DNA from: Micropterus salmoides
Taxonomy: Eukaryota; Chordata; Actinopteri; Centrarchiformes; Centrarchidae
Assembly (NCBI RefSeq): GCF_014851395.1
Contig: NW_024041150.1
Span: forward strand, 24,789,225 to 24,853,224
Direction of reading: 5' to 3'
Length of the DNA: 64,000 nt
Positions 25,320 to 36,330 of the stretch are shown here, one piece after another. The notes under the pieces are model-generated. The model was not told the origin of the DNA and ran no database searches. It saw only the letters and a program-made list of their open reading frames with translations. The first letter of the stretch is position 1. Each line of letters begins with the position of its first letter. A program made the position numbers and the translations under genes.

Positions 25320-27731
25320 ATGCTCGAAGATACAGCGCCAAGACTGAAGCCGTGTCCTCCGTCGAGAGGTTCATCGTTTTACATTGAGAATTTGCTGGGG
25401 ACTACTTACAGAGGGACTTCCGCTGAGGAGCGGGAGACTCCGAGCTTCAAAGTTACCGTTCACGGCCACGTCTGTCCGGGACTGGGAACAAAACGTCTCG
25501 ACGACGGTGCACAAGTGCTGAACTGGAGCGGGACATCACCAAACACAGCGCACGGGACCTCCAGCAGTGAGTGCATCTGTCGATTATGTGTATGCGTTTG
25601 TGCTAATCACTTAAAAAAGAGCCCAGGGACAACAAATGTTCTGAAAAGAGGAAGATGTTGCTCTTATTTTGTCTGTTTATTTGGGCTAAACTGGTTTACA
25701 GAGTTGAATCGTGAAAAAGTACAAACCAGTAACATGTTGCAATTACGATTGTCATAGGCTACTCGTCCGTGCGTAAAAGTCTAAAATTACCACCTGGACC
25801 AGAATTAGGGTTCAGCAGCGTCCAGCATTCATCACTTTCACCAAAGAAACATCTCACTCTGGCTCTCCAGTAGGCCACAAGTGGACATGACTCACGGGCT
25901 GTAGCGCGTTAACTGTCATTTCATCGGCGCGTAAAACACCCCATTAATCAGCCTAGTGCGAGTTTACAGTGTTTGGCATCCACACAACAATCCCCTCTGA
26001 TGCTTCCAGTAGACTCGCGGCGGAGAACTGCTGCTTATTAATACTCTTGGGAAGGACAGGGAGCGTGACATTTGGTGATAGTATGAAAGGTGTCAGAGAG
26101 TGTCCTGCAACTGGACATGAGCGAAATGAAGCTCGAATTGTGAGTAGGATTTATTATTTGTTTTCCACGTTACTCGTAGGCCCACTGCATGAAGGTGAAC
26201 GCACAGACCACGAGCCGACGAGCGACCGGGATTCCCCTTCTTTGACAGTGCGGGCGGAGGAGAGCGAGGAGCCGGAGGAAAAGGGGGACGAGAGTTTGAC
26301 GGACGACAGGGAGGAGGAGGAGGACACACGCTCCACCTGCTTCTCTCGCGAAGACATCTGCGATGCAGGTGAGGACGAAGCGCGCATGCTTCCCACTAAC
26401 CTTAAAAAACAATAGTCCACTTTGTGGTCTGCGGCCTTGCACAAGGAAGTTGTTCGTCACCACGCATGCGCTTGAAACGATTCAGGCGCAACAGTTGGGT
26501 GGTAAATGTAAAATTTAGATGTTTATTTTTAACTTTTTGGTTTGGTGTGGTTTGATTCCGATGAAACAGATGGGGGAAGGGGGGTGGGATTCTTGACATT
26601 GGTGTGGGTGTCTGGGTCCGGTGAGCGAAACACTTCACTAGGCAATTTAAATTTAAAATAATACAATCATCTGTCTTTTAACGTTATTTTCTTGATCAAC
26701 CTGGATCCAGGCTGGAAGTATCAGCCTATATTGTTCACAGTTGATATCTACATTTAAGTGGCACAAAGGCTAATAAAGGGAACCTGTTAGCTTAATCCTA
26801 AACTGTGCTCTGTACAGGTCTCGGCTGATAAAACAACAGTCTTGAAAATATAGCTGTAATTCCTGCTGCTGTCTAAAACTTTACTGAACCAAATTAGGTC
26901 TTGGTGTTACTTATCACAATGTGTTATATAGTTACAACATGGTTTCTACTTATTCACAGCTTTTTGTTTTTAGTTGTAGTTGCAGGGTTTGGCAATTTTA
27001 TAATCATAACATTAAATTACATACCATGCTATCTAGCCCTGTAATAGGCTAGTTCTGGTTATATTAAGTCATTGGGGGCGGGTAATATGAAATACTGAAT
27101 TGACCAAAACAGATGTTCCCATCTGGTTATTTTATCAAACTATTTCTCGATGTACTTTCCAGTTTAAACTTTATCACGATATATTAGTGAAATCGCGATA
27201 TAACGTAACATGATAAAATATTTTATCCCCTGTTAAAGCTGCACTGTTGCAGGAATTGTATCAAGTTACATGTAGTGAAATCCCTCCTGCTTCCTCTTCT
27301 CAGGTCAAGTGAAAGCGGTGCGAAAGAAGAAGACCCGCACCGTGTTCAGCCGGAGTCAGGTGTACCAGCTCGAGTCCACTTTCGACCTGAAGCGCTACCT
27401 GAGCAGCTCGGAGCGGGCCGGGCTGGCCGCCTCACTGCAGCTCACCGAGACCCAGGTGAAGATCTGGTTCCAGAACCGCAGGAACAAGTGGAAGAGGCAG
27501 ATCGCTGCGGACATGGAGGCCAGCAGCGCTGGCGTCGCCTACGCTGCCCAGAGGGTCGCCAGGGTTTCTGTGTTGTATCGCGAGAATGTCGCCACGCCTG
27601 TGACGCTGACCAGCCTGCCTCGAGTGTCGCCACCTGTGGTCGGCTTTTCTAATTCCATCAACTACCCATTGACTTCCCACTTCACCCATCCGGTGTCGTT
27701 CATAACACCACAGATGACCGGACTGGTGTGA
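25320..27731 (+). CDS. hmx1: H6-family homeobox transcription factor Hmx1 (three coding exons, 287 aa)
   Basis: Exon model: 25320-25566, 26180-26368, 27304-27731. All donors are GT and acceptors AG, both introns are phase 1, and the frame closes exactly at TGA 27729-27731. The start is the first in-frame ATG after an upstream stop. Residues 18-27 hold SSFYIENLLG, an EH1-like co-repressor motif near the N-terminus as in HMX proteins. Exon 2 encodes the HMX-type SDRDSP motif (97-102) and an acidic Glu/Asp-rich linker (109-131). The homeodomain spans 153-212, with TRTVFSRSQVYQLESTFD, W200, Q202 (position 50), N203 (position 51) and Trp208 (position 56). The C-terminus, VSFITPQMTGLV, resembles the HMX1 tail and separates it from HMX2/HMX3. 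HMX1 is a nuclear, usually repressive, DNA-binding factor of eye, ear and cranial ganglion development. The 63-codon middle exon could be skipped in frame. hmx4 follows on the same strand. Confidence 0.92.
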
Positions 27732-27788
27732 CTTTAAGTGGTGTTTAAGCCGGGTATAACTTTTGACTCTTTTGGCACCAATTAATCA

Positions 27789-27794
27789 AATAAA
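27789..27794 (+). terminator. hmx1: hmx1 candidate poly(A) signal, proximal
   Basis: Canonical AATAAA 58 bases after the hmx1 stop codon. With a second copy at 27851-27856 it suggests a short 3' UTR. The cleavage site is not visible. Confidence 0.5.
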
Positions 27795-27850
27795 GATGCT
27801 GCAAAACTATTCATTTTAGTTCAGTTTCAGATCCTGTGAAGTCAGATATC

Positions 27851-27856
27851 AATAAA
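27851..27856 (+). terminator. hmx1: hmx1 candidate poly(A) signal, distal
   Basis: Canonical AATAAA followed within about 15 bases by a GT-rich segment (TCCTGTGTTT), the usual downstream element. This is the better of the two hmx1 signals by context. Confidence 0.55.
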
Positions 27857-29299
27857 GTCGATTCATCCTGTGTTTAACTGGTTCTATAAATGCAGCCAGA
27901 TTTATATTAAGGTGATGATCCTTATTGGCTGCTTTAAAGTCCTTTAAACAAGACCATTTCTCCACATTAGCAGTGTTTTTTTTTCTAATTTGTTTTCAAC
28001 TTAAGTCATTTTAAGATTCAGTGCTAGATGTTGTGACTACGAAAGATGTTGTTGCCTATTTGAGATGCCCATATTCCCAGCCAATCCTGCCCTCAGGTCA
28101 CACATAGGTTAAGTATAGATTTTTTATGGGGGATGATTTGTTTCACAGAAATTGTAAGAATGATCCACATGGGATCAAATAAGGGCCAATAAGATTTTGA
28201 GCTTGTGGAATGCACCTGTGGTTGTATATGAGCATTTATAAACCTATGGGAGGGGGGGGGGGTCAAAATCGAGATTGTGAAGTAAACACTCATATAAGTT
28301 ACAAATTTGCATTTTGGTCCTGCTGTTACAGCCAAAATTTGCACTATCAATTCACTTTTTTAAATTTACTTGTACTTTGTGCTTTTAATCTGTACTCCTC
28401 TGACCAGTACAAATTTTTTCAACAAACTTGAATATCTCATGCAGAGTTTTGTCACAGGTTTTGCGAAGGCTGAGCTACAATCGCAGGTCTTGAGATTCTT
28501 TCCCAACAGTATTCCACACGCTCTGAATCTTTTTGACCCTTATTTGAAGCTCATTCACGTAACTTTGGGACTATTCTGCACTGTATCCTTGGACCATATA
28601 CGTGATCATTTAAGAAAAGGCATCTGGTGTTTGTGAGTTTTGATGCTGCGAGCATGGGTACGTTGTTAGCAGTATTCTCTGACACTTTTTTAATTTAAGA
28701 GAATTTTAATACAGACTTTTGTACACTTGATATGTTCACATGTGAATAAAACGTATGCACAAATAAATTGTGTTGTGGTTTCTTACTAGGAAGGTAACTT
28801 ATAATTATTTTTATTATTATTATTAAATGTGTTAGCTGCATTTGCTAAGTATTTACTGTCCCTAATTGCAAAGAAATGTAGCTTGGATAGGCATGTGTTT
28901 GATGATCTGAATCATGGGCTATATGCTAAGACCGGGTTATGACAAATTCAGATGTTGGATCAAAAAGAGAAAGTTTACAGGGTAGAACACACCTCCAGTC
29001 TCATGAAATACACATTAGAGAAGTTAAAGACTTTTGCTGTGGAGGAAGTGACCCTATATTTTTAAGCTTATGTGACACCTTAACCTATTTTTAGGTCCTA
29101 TAATTCTCATGACCCCAGTAGTTAAGAGTTGTGAAGTTGTCGCGTGAATGTGGCATACTCTTTCACATCTTTTGACCCAGTTTGGATGTTGAGCGACCCC
29201 ACAGTGATGCTGACTCCAAGGTTTTTTAAACTCCAAGTCAAAGGGAGTTCAAAGGCACCAGGCGTGAATTTTGATGACAGAAAATTGTTTAAAGCTACA
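27857..29299. other. hmx1-hmx4 intergenic spacer
   Basis: About 1.4 kb without a further gene. It holds a G-run at 28250-28261, another AATAAA near 28745-28750 that could serve a longer hmx1 3' UTR, and a short TTA run near 28808-28825. A compact spacer between two co-oriented homeobox genes could contain shared regulatory sequence; none is identifiable by eye. Confidence 0.5.
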
Positions 29300-29500
29300 A
29301 TATGGCAGCCAGACTTAAATCTACATCCCGCCCTCATCTGCCCCGCAACCTCACCAATCAAAAGCTGCTAAACCGCAGTCTTCCGGGTCGTTGAAGAACG
29401 TCGCGCCCGCTCCTCTGCGCCCTAGTCGCAGCCGAGGAGCGATGGTGCTCGGAGCGTCCGGAGACGTCGGTGTTTCGGGAATCTCGGAGGAGCAAATGAA
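29300..29500 (+). promoter_or_regulatory. hmx4: hmx4 promoter-proximal region and 5' leader
   Basis: A CCAAT box sits at 29354-29358 (TCACCAATCA), about 145 bp before the start codon. It is followed by a CpG-rich, TATA-less stretch (about 29380-29470), the usual look of a developmental-gene promoter. The transcription start is not determined. Confidence 0.4.
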
Positions 29501-29516
29501 ATGCCGGGGAACATGA
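29442..29516 (+). other. Upstream ORF overlapping the hmx4 start codon
   Basis: ATG at 29442 opens a 24-codon frame ending at TGA 29514-29516. It is out of frame with hmx4 and runs across the hmx4 ATG at 29501. Its stop overlaps the second in-frame hmx4 Met codon (ATG at 29513-29515) as ATGA. A second uATG in the same uORF frame lies at 29496. If transcribed, it would reduce initiation at 29501 and could favour Met5. Whether the mRNA includes 29442 is unknown. Confidence 0.45.
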
Positions 29517-30554
29517 GCAAAGAGGATGCCCCGAGTCGGAGCGCTTCTTTGACATTCACCATTGACAACATCCTCAACCTGAAGCGGCAGAACAGCGGAG
29601 ACTTTTCACAGGGGGACCGTGGATGTAAGGAGGATTTCCAGGCGCGGTGTGATGAGGTGTGGGACGTCCGGAGGAGGCATGGCAGCGGAGCAGACGAGAC
29701 AGGTAGCTGGGAATTTAACAGATAAACCAGTAGAGTGGGTTATTTACCATGATTAAGACATTTTCTCAGGAATATACAGATTGTAGGCATTTAGACATGT
29801 TTAGAGGCAGAATGGTGCGTAAAGAAACGACCGATGAGGGTAAATGAAGGGGTTAAGATCGTAGACTAGAGGTCGTTGGTTATTTTTATTTACTGATTAG
29901 GCTACAGGGAGTATTCTGCAGCTTCTCATTCGCATGTATTTGCACGCAGAAAAACAAGTGTGTACGTTTTGGCTTTACCGCTGCATCAAAGCACGTTTTA
30001 TCGCTTCTTTCACAGCGCAAACGAAGCCCAGAGTCCATCGTGTGGACCTCGGGGAAAACACACCGAGCGTTGGCTCCTGTCCCGGGGCGCAAAGTGCGCA
30101 CACCGCCGAGGACGCGTCCGAGCTGCAGCAGCAGCATCAGGCCACCGCGGACACTAAAGCCATCAAGAAGAAAACGCGCACCATCTTCTCCAAGAGACAG
30201 ATATTCCAGCTGGAGGCGACTTTTGACATGAAAAGGTATCTGAGCAGCTCGGAGAGAGCGTGCCTCGCCAGCTCTCTGCAGCTCACCGAGACGCAGGTTA
30301 AAATCTGGTTTCAGAACCGCCGCAACAAGCTGAAGAGACAGCTCTCCACGGACATGGAGGGGCCGCTGACCGCCGAGCACTTCTCCGAGGCTGGAAAAAA
30401 CGTGCAATTACCGACTTTTTACAAAGACAGCAACCTTCTGGGAGGATGTTTGTTACCCATGCCGTTCCCTGTCCTGTACCCGACTGCAAATGCTGCGCCT
30501 TACATCTACTTCTCCAACACTGGCAAATATTTTGGCCTGTTTGATGCAGACTGA
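29501..30554 (+). CDS. hmx4: HMX-family homeobox transcription factor Hmx4 (SOHo-like; two coding exons, 246 aa)
   Basis: Exon model: 29501-29702 and 30016-30554, with donor ACAG|GTAGCT, acceptor TTTCACAG, phase 1, and TGA at 30552-30554. Residues 19-27, FTIDNILNL, form an EH1-like co-repressor motif. A Gln/His-rich patch (105-109) precedes the homeodomain at 118-177. The homeodomain has TRTIFSKRQIFQLEATFD, W165, Q167 (position 50) and N168 (position 51), but Leu173 where HMX1 has Trp at position 56. The C-terminus includes GGCLLPMPFPVLYP and YFGLFDAD, unlike HMX1, HMX2 and HMX3 tails. I assign hmx4 from linkage to hmx1 and this divergence; an hmx2-like identity is less likely because hmx2 pairs with hmx3. 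It is a nuclear DNA-binding factor of sensory placode development by family. Met5 (29513) is an alternative start given the overlapping uORF. Confidence 0.85.
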
Positions 30555-30702
30555 GGAGTTTCTCTGTTTGGGATCACGATAACTGTGTCGGAATTCTACA
30601 TTGCCGGTCACCTTTTTTTTTGCCTTCATAAAAACAACTTTATGGCAACATTTCAACTAATCCAAGACATGCATGTGTCACTTTCTGTCTTTCTCCAAAT
30701 TG

Positions 30703-30753
<51 letters not shown>

Positions 30754-30772
30754 GTTGTTGTTGTTGTTGTTA
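30703..30772 (+). repeat. (TTA)n then (TTG)n tract in the likely hmx4 3' UTR
   Basis: About 50 bases of TTA/ATT units pass into about 20 bases of TTG units, starting 150 bases after the hmx4 stop and before its first canonical poly(A) signal. It is probably transcribed within the 3' UTR. Confidence 0.9.
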
Positions 30773-31023
30773 TTTTCGAATTGTTAGGGAATTCTGAATA
30801 GGAAGTTTATCCTCACAAAAATGTTCATGCATTGAGGTTCCTTTGAGCAGTTTTATTTCGCGCGGTAATGTTATCTGAATGAATGTAGGTTCATGTCCCT
30901 CGCAGTGATGCTGCATCAACGCTGTAACCCCGTCAAAAGTGTTGTGTCATTTTTCAACAACTCTTGTGCTGAACTTTTATATGAGTTTCTGTGGAGCACC
31001 ACGTCATTTATATGTATATGGCC

Positions 31024-31053
<30 letters not shown>
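31024..31053 (+). repeat. (TTA)n microsatellite
   Basis: A second uninterrupted TTA tract of about ten units, also ahead of the candidate hmx4 poly(A) signal. Confidence 0.9.
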
Positions 31054-31055
<2 letters not shown>

Positions 31056-31147
31056 CACTTCTATCGTTTGTTTCAACTCGACCTTTCACGTGACAGACTG
31101 TTAAACTGTGAATACAGTTAGTATATCATGACATTGATGAATTTTGT

Positions 31148-31153
31148 AATAAA
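31148..31153 (+). terminator. hmx4: hmx4 candidate poly(A) signal
   Basis: This is the first canonical AATAAA after the hmx4 stop, about 590 bases downstream. It is followed within about 30 bases by AGAGTGTTTGG, a GT-rich downstream element. It implies a 3' UTR of about 0.6 kb containing both TTA tracts. Confidence 0.5.
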
Positions 31154-34100
31154 AAGTGTAATATTTGCAATTTTACCAGAGTGTTTGGACTCAAACTGAA
31201 TTATATTCTGACAAAAGACATTCTCGGGAAAATTAACATCGATGATGATTATTCGAGCTGCTTCACTGTATTATTTTTTTCTTTTCATTGTGCATTTGCT
31301 CCTGCATAAAAAAAATGAAAGGAAGTTTGTGTTATTTTAGAAAATGTAGGAAGGTTTAAGAGATTTCCTCTGCAGTTCCGAAGTCGGGATCCTTAAAACC
31401 TAATGTTGTGTATGCAGTAAGTTGGGCCGAGATGGAACCAAAAAATTGGCTGAAAATGGCCTCCAGGTCACTTTATTTTCTTTGTAATGAACGAAAAGAA
31501 CTAAAACAATCTTGAAGCTAATTTGTTATTATACAGCTAAAATTCAGAAAATCATTTACAGCAATAGTTCACTTCCCTGCTGCACTTGTGTATCATTCAT
31601 TCATTTATCATCTTTACTTTGTAATTGTATTATACTTACTGTCTCAGCCTGCATCATCATCATCATCATCATCATCAGGTCAGGTGTCTACATGCAGTGG
31701 GTTTGCAAATGTTTAATGAACTTCTCTGCAGACTTCTCTGTCCCTCTCCTTTTCACTGAGCCACAAATGTTATTAATGGCTCCCTTTTGCTGCCTGTCTG
31801 ATTCTTTACTGTTAGTTTGCACAAAAGACCCTGTTCCCATGTGTTTAAAATAGTTCTTAAATATCAAATACCTGCAAACTCAAGGGTTTGTGGATTGGAC
31901 TCTTGGAACTGCATTTAGACATTTGTATGTGAACGTCCTGCTCCATGTACCAAAGGCCAAATCATCTTGTTGAAGAAAAGTATTTTGTATTCTGGAAAAA
32001 TATATCATTAGAGTTACTAATAATTAGACATGTTTAAGCTGTATAAAACACTGTTATTTACATTTACAAAAATGTAAACAATGGCCAAAACATGTCTTCA
32101 GTCTACAACTTAAACTGAAAGGATATACACTATTACTCAAATAATACAAATAATCACAGTGAATACAGCTTGGAATTGTTAAGAATTGCAGGAGCTCATG
32201 TGAGGTGAATATAGACCTGTGGTACCAGTTTATACAAAAGGACAAAACATTTTCACATCTATTTGTACTATAACATATCCAAAGGTGGCATTTTGTCTTA
32301 AAACATACGAACAAACAGCCTGATTTGAGATCAACATGTATAAAGACAGCAGAGGGATGTTTCTTATGAGCTACAGTTAAAAATGTGACACTTTCTTTTC
32401 ACTTAATGGAGGGAAAAAAGAAATAAATTAACATAAAATGTGACAATGTACCATATCAGGTTGGTTAATGTTTGTATGTTTCATACAATTGACCAGTTTA
32501 ACAAGTTTAACAGTCGAACATTACTACCTCATACTGACAAAGTCATGATGACCTATCAGTGAATAAAAGAATACACAAAGTTTGGCTGACTGTAAATGTT
32601 AAATTTGGTTGGCAAAAAGTACATGTTTTTTTTTTAAAGATCACAGTCTTTGAGCCTCTTTGTGAGTCTTTTATATACTGACAAGGGTATCTACTTTCCC
32701 TAAACAAAAACTTGAAAGAAAAGGAGTAACACATTAGGTTGGAAAATGCTTCTTTATCAATCACAGACCAGGATACTGCATATCTACACACTGGGCATGT
32801 ATAATTGATCAGTTTACACATCATCATATATGTACATTTTTACACCTCACAAGAAAATCTAATCCAAGACTCTTTGAGAAAAGCAAACTCAAGGAGACGA
32901 AGAGTAAGCTACAGGAAAGTCATGACAAGGGCCCGAGTGTTTGCATCCAAACTGTTCAGTGCTGTCCTCCACCAACAAGAAGCTCTTTTATTTCGATATG
33001 AAAGAAACACCAAGAAGCACCAAAGTACTGAAAATCTACTCAAATCAGAGAATCTTTATTAGCTTTTGTTACTGGTCTGAAGAAAACAATCAGAGGTTCC
33101 CCACTATCTGTTTTTCTCTGACGTTAGAGAGTATGAGTGTGCGCGAGTGTCACTGAGTAATGCATCTCTGCAGAGAGCGCGAGGGAAATACGAGAAATGT
33201 GTGTTTAGGTGGACTTGCATCAGTGCTTCTGGAGAGATTTTTCCTAAAGGGCCCAGCAAGCTGCACTTACGCAGCGTTTCCGGGTCACTTCCCCCTTCAC
33301 TGCTGGAGCCTCTCACTGCTTTCTCCCTGTCACAGCCATTCAAGGCCCCCGTCACTGTTAACCTGTTCACTCAACCACTTAGTCTGCCTGCAAATCTGCT
33401 GTTTTCTCTACTAAATTCCTGTCTACCTTTGCTGTGCATGTTGAGTTGTACTGTATCTCATTGTTCCCACAAAAAGCGATGAAGGAAATTAGTTGTTGCT
33501 GGTCTGATGTCAAGTTTAGATTGAGTTTTTTAAAAATATGTTTGTATCTAAAGTGCAAAAATGAAGCGATGGAAGAAGGAACTCTTACTTTTACACAATG
33601 ATATGCTATTCATATTGTTTGTCTAAAATTTTGTAAGTAAATAAAAGAAAGGAAGAATAGTGGTCAATCTACAAAAATCTACTTAACAGGCAATTCTCCT
33701 TTTAATGAAGTTTTTTGCACCTGTGTGTTTCAACAAATGAAAGTACAACAGATACTTTACACTGAGGTGTTGGCTTTCATTTAACTGAGAGCAACCTTGT
33801 AATTTCAGGACTAAAATATTTAATTATCAATTATTAGCAGCATTATTCATATTTAAAACATATGTAGTAGCATGGTACTAACTAAACAACTACAGATCTG
33901 TCCAAACCTTTAATGTTACACAGATGAATTGTTGAATTGGATTTTATGACAATCCAGCTCAACAACTATTGCCTCCCTACTTTACCACCATTCACATTAA
34001 TTCTATTTACAGCTTTAAGTGCACACAGTGTCAGTGTACACTGAATGACTGGAGGATGTGAATTGTAATAAGCATAACGCAACCTACATCATATTATTAT

Positions 34101-35393
34101 ATTACATTTAAGAAGAAGTAATACCAAGTAAAAAAAAAAACTTGTGTACTTGAGTACATACACTTCACATCGTCCATTACAAAAACAATAAGTGTTATGA
34201 GTACTAGTTTAAATTGCAAGATGTAATTAGAAGGATTGTTGGTGACTTCTTGGTGATAATATAATTCAAAATATGTCTTTGCAAGTATTTTTTTTATAAT
34301 ACAGCTTTGTGAATATATACGTATTCATTGTGTTGTAGAGACAAAAACCTGTTGGCAAGGTTACATTTGGGAACAAAGAAAATTGTTTATTTTAGTAGAA
34401 CGTTAAATCTGTTATAAATGTTTGCTTGAAAATAGTGAGTTTTGGACTTAATCTTATCTTTGTTCCTGGAAACTTGCATGTCTGATCTGTGCTTTCGGGC
34501 TTAATTTTGAATTTAAAATATTTAGGTTTCCACATGTAAATTTGTTATGTTTGCTCAAACGTACAAAACATTTTACATGCAAAAAGCAGCGACATGAAAA
34601 ATTAAGTCAGCAAGCACAGACCTGAATATGGGTTAAACTTATTTTAAGTATGGACATTTACATCTGAAAGTTTCTGCCTGTAAACTTTATTTTGCAAGTT
34701 TTTGGCAAAAGTTTCAGTTTACAAGTAACTTTTTTTTTCTTTCAGACACATCATTACAAATTATATTCTAGTTGGTTTTAGGGTTAAAGGATCAATCTGT
34801 CATTTTTATGATCATGTACATTTAAAGGATATAAAGTTTGAGTCATTGATGGGAAATCACTATTATTTACATCTCTCAGCTGATGAAAATGTAGGTTTAT
34901 TTTACTCCAGTGTTTACAAATATAATGATGTAACACTAACAATGAATGTTTAGCATTAATTACAACACTAAAAAGGTTTTCTTTTTTTTTTGTCTTGTTT
35001 TAATTCTCTAATTTTGGTGGTGGGGTGACACTTTTGTTTACATTTGGATCACAGATTGTGCCTATAAAGTAAATATTATGTAGATTAGGTTAAGTTAAAG
35101 GTTGAGGTTGTACACTTATGGTTAGTGGAGGTAAGTCTGCAGAGAATGAATGTTAAGTCAATACAAATGTCCTCACAAGTGTAGTAGTACAGGTTTGTGC
35201 GCAGAAGTGCCCGCTTGGCATGTGTGTGTGTCTAAGGTTGGGGGGGGGTTACAGTCGCCAGACTTCCTGACTCTACCACTGTCGGACACTGTGAGCATGG
35301 CTTTGGCTTTTTGTGTCTCAGCACTCTGCTCTGCAACCACAAGGTTCAAGTGACCACACCGGCAGCCTGCAGTCTGCCCCGGCCCGGCTGAAC

Positions 35394-35395
<2 letters not shown>
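31154..35395. other. Gene-free stretch downstream of hmx4
   Basis: AT-rich intergenic DNA. It contains an (ATC)n tract at 31652-31677. Opposite-strand open frames near 33104-33482 overlap one another without domains and are treated as chance. Confidence 0.5.

Positions 35396-35438
<43 letters not shown>
35396..35438 (+). repeat. (CA)n microsatellite
   Basis: About 21 uninterrupted CA units. The minus-strand open frame across it (35173-35679) owes its length to the repeat and reads as a Cys-Val run. Confidence 0.95.
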
Positions 35439-35829
35439 CCTCATCTGTCAGAGGCGAAGAAAAATCCATTAAAATCTCAACCTGATCAAAAAGATGCCCA
35501 AAGCCAAGGCACCATATGCACTCATTTAGGGCTATCGATGACTGGCGAGCATTGTGAGGTAGTTTAATACATGCGATTGGATTGCTGCCAACAGTGGCAA
35601 CAAAGACTGTTTTTCTGCAAAGAAATGGAGCTGAGAGTTTGGCAGAGTTATTCCGGGCTGATGTGCACCTCAAGGCCATCCAGAGCTGTCAGCGTGCTTC
35701 TCCAGTCAGACCGTCAGCAACCCGCACAGCACATGGTTTCCATTCCGGGTTAAATGTATGAATGCTCAGCGCTATTGTTTGAAATCATTGATCCCTGAAT
35801 TGCAAGTGATAATGTGGTCCCACTGAATG

Positions 35830-36330
35830 ATTGTGGTGGGAGTTTCTCTCATGCCATTAGCATGCAAATGGGGAGATGTGACCCGACTGCCATGGCTTCA
35901 CTTTACCATCAGTGCTGTGTTTAAAATCACATTGGAGACTAGTGTTTGTACATACTGCAATCACATTAGTGCTATGTTGTATTTAGTGTACTACACTAAG
36001 CTAAAAGGATCCTCCTCTTGTCTTTGTCTCAAAGAGGTTGACATGTTGTCAGATCTCACTTCATCTCCTTAACACCGTGTGACAACTTTGATTAAGATTT
36101 CCATATCAATCATTCACCACTGGCCTTGCTTGTAACTAGACCCGAACATCTGAATAGTTGTTTAATAACCCTGATAAGCAGCCATTAATCTAATACTTGG
36201 CGCTCTACACTGAAAAACAGGTCTGTTTTGCCATGAGCTTTCTTTGTGCATTCTCAGATGGGATTTATAATTACTACCAATTACGTTAAAGCTGCCTGGA
36301 GGAAGGCGCAGCCACTAACTGTGAAGAGCT
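35830..36330. promoter_or_regulatory. Candidate enhancer region 5 kb downstream of hmx4
   Basis: Repeat-free and compositionally even. It contains a perfect octamer, ATGCAAAT (35862-35869), CCATTAATCTAATAC near 36182, TATAATTACTACCAATTACG near 36266, and CTTAATTTTC near 36328. This dense set of POU and homeodomain words is what one expects of a conserved enhancer beside a developmental gene. Conservation itself is not visible here. Confidence 0.25.

Noticed and set aside
25969..26415. Open frame of 148 codons as a separate gene
   Set aside because: Only 26180-26368 of it is used, as hmx1 exon 2; the rest is intron read-through.
29934..30554. hmx4 as a single-exon 206-codon gene starting at 29934
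   Set aside because: The N-terminal part (MYLHAEKQVCTF) is intronic; a good acceptor at 30014-30015 and phase match to exon 1 with an EH1 motif support the two-exon model.
35173..35679. 168-codon minus-strand open frame
   Set aside because: It depends on the CA microsatellite, reads as a Cys-Val run in its middle, and has no conserved domain.
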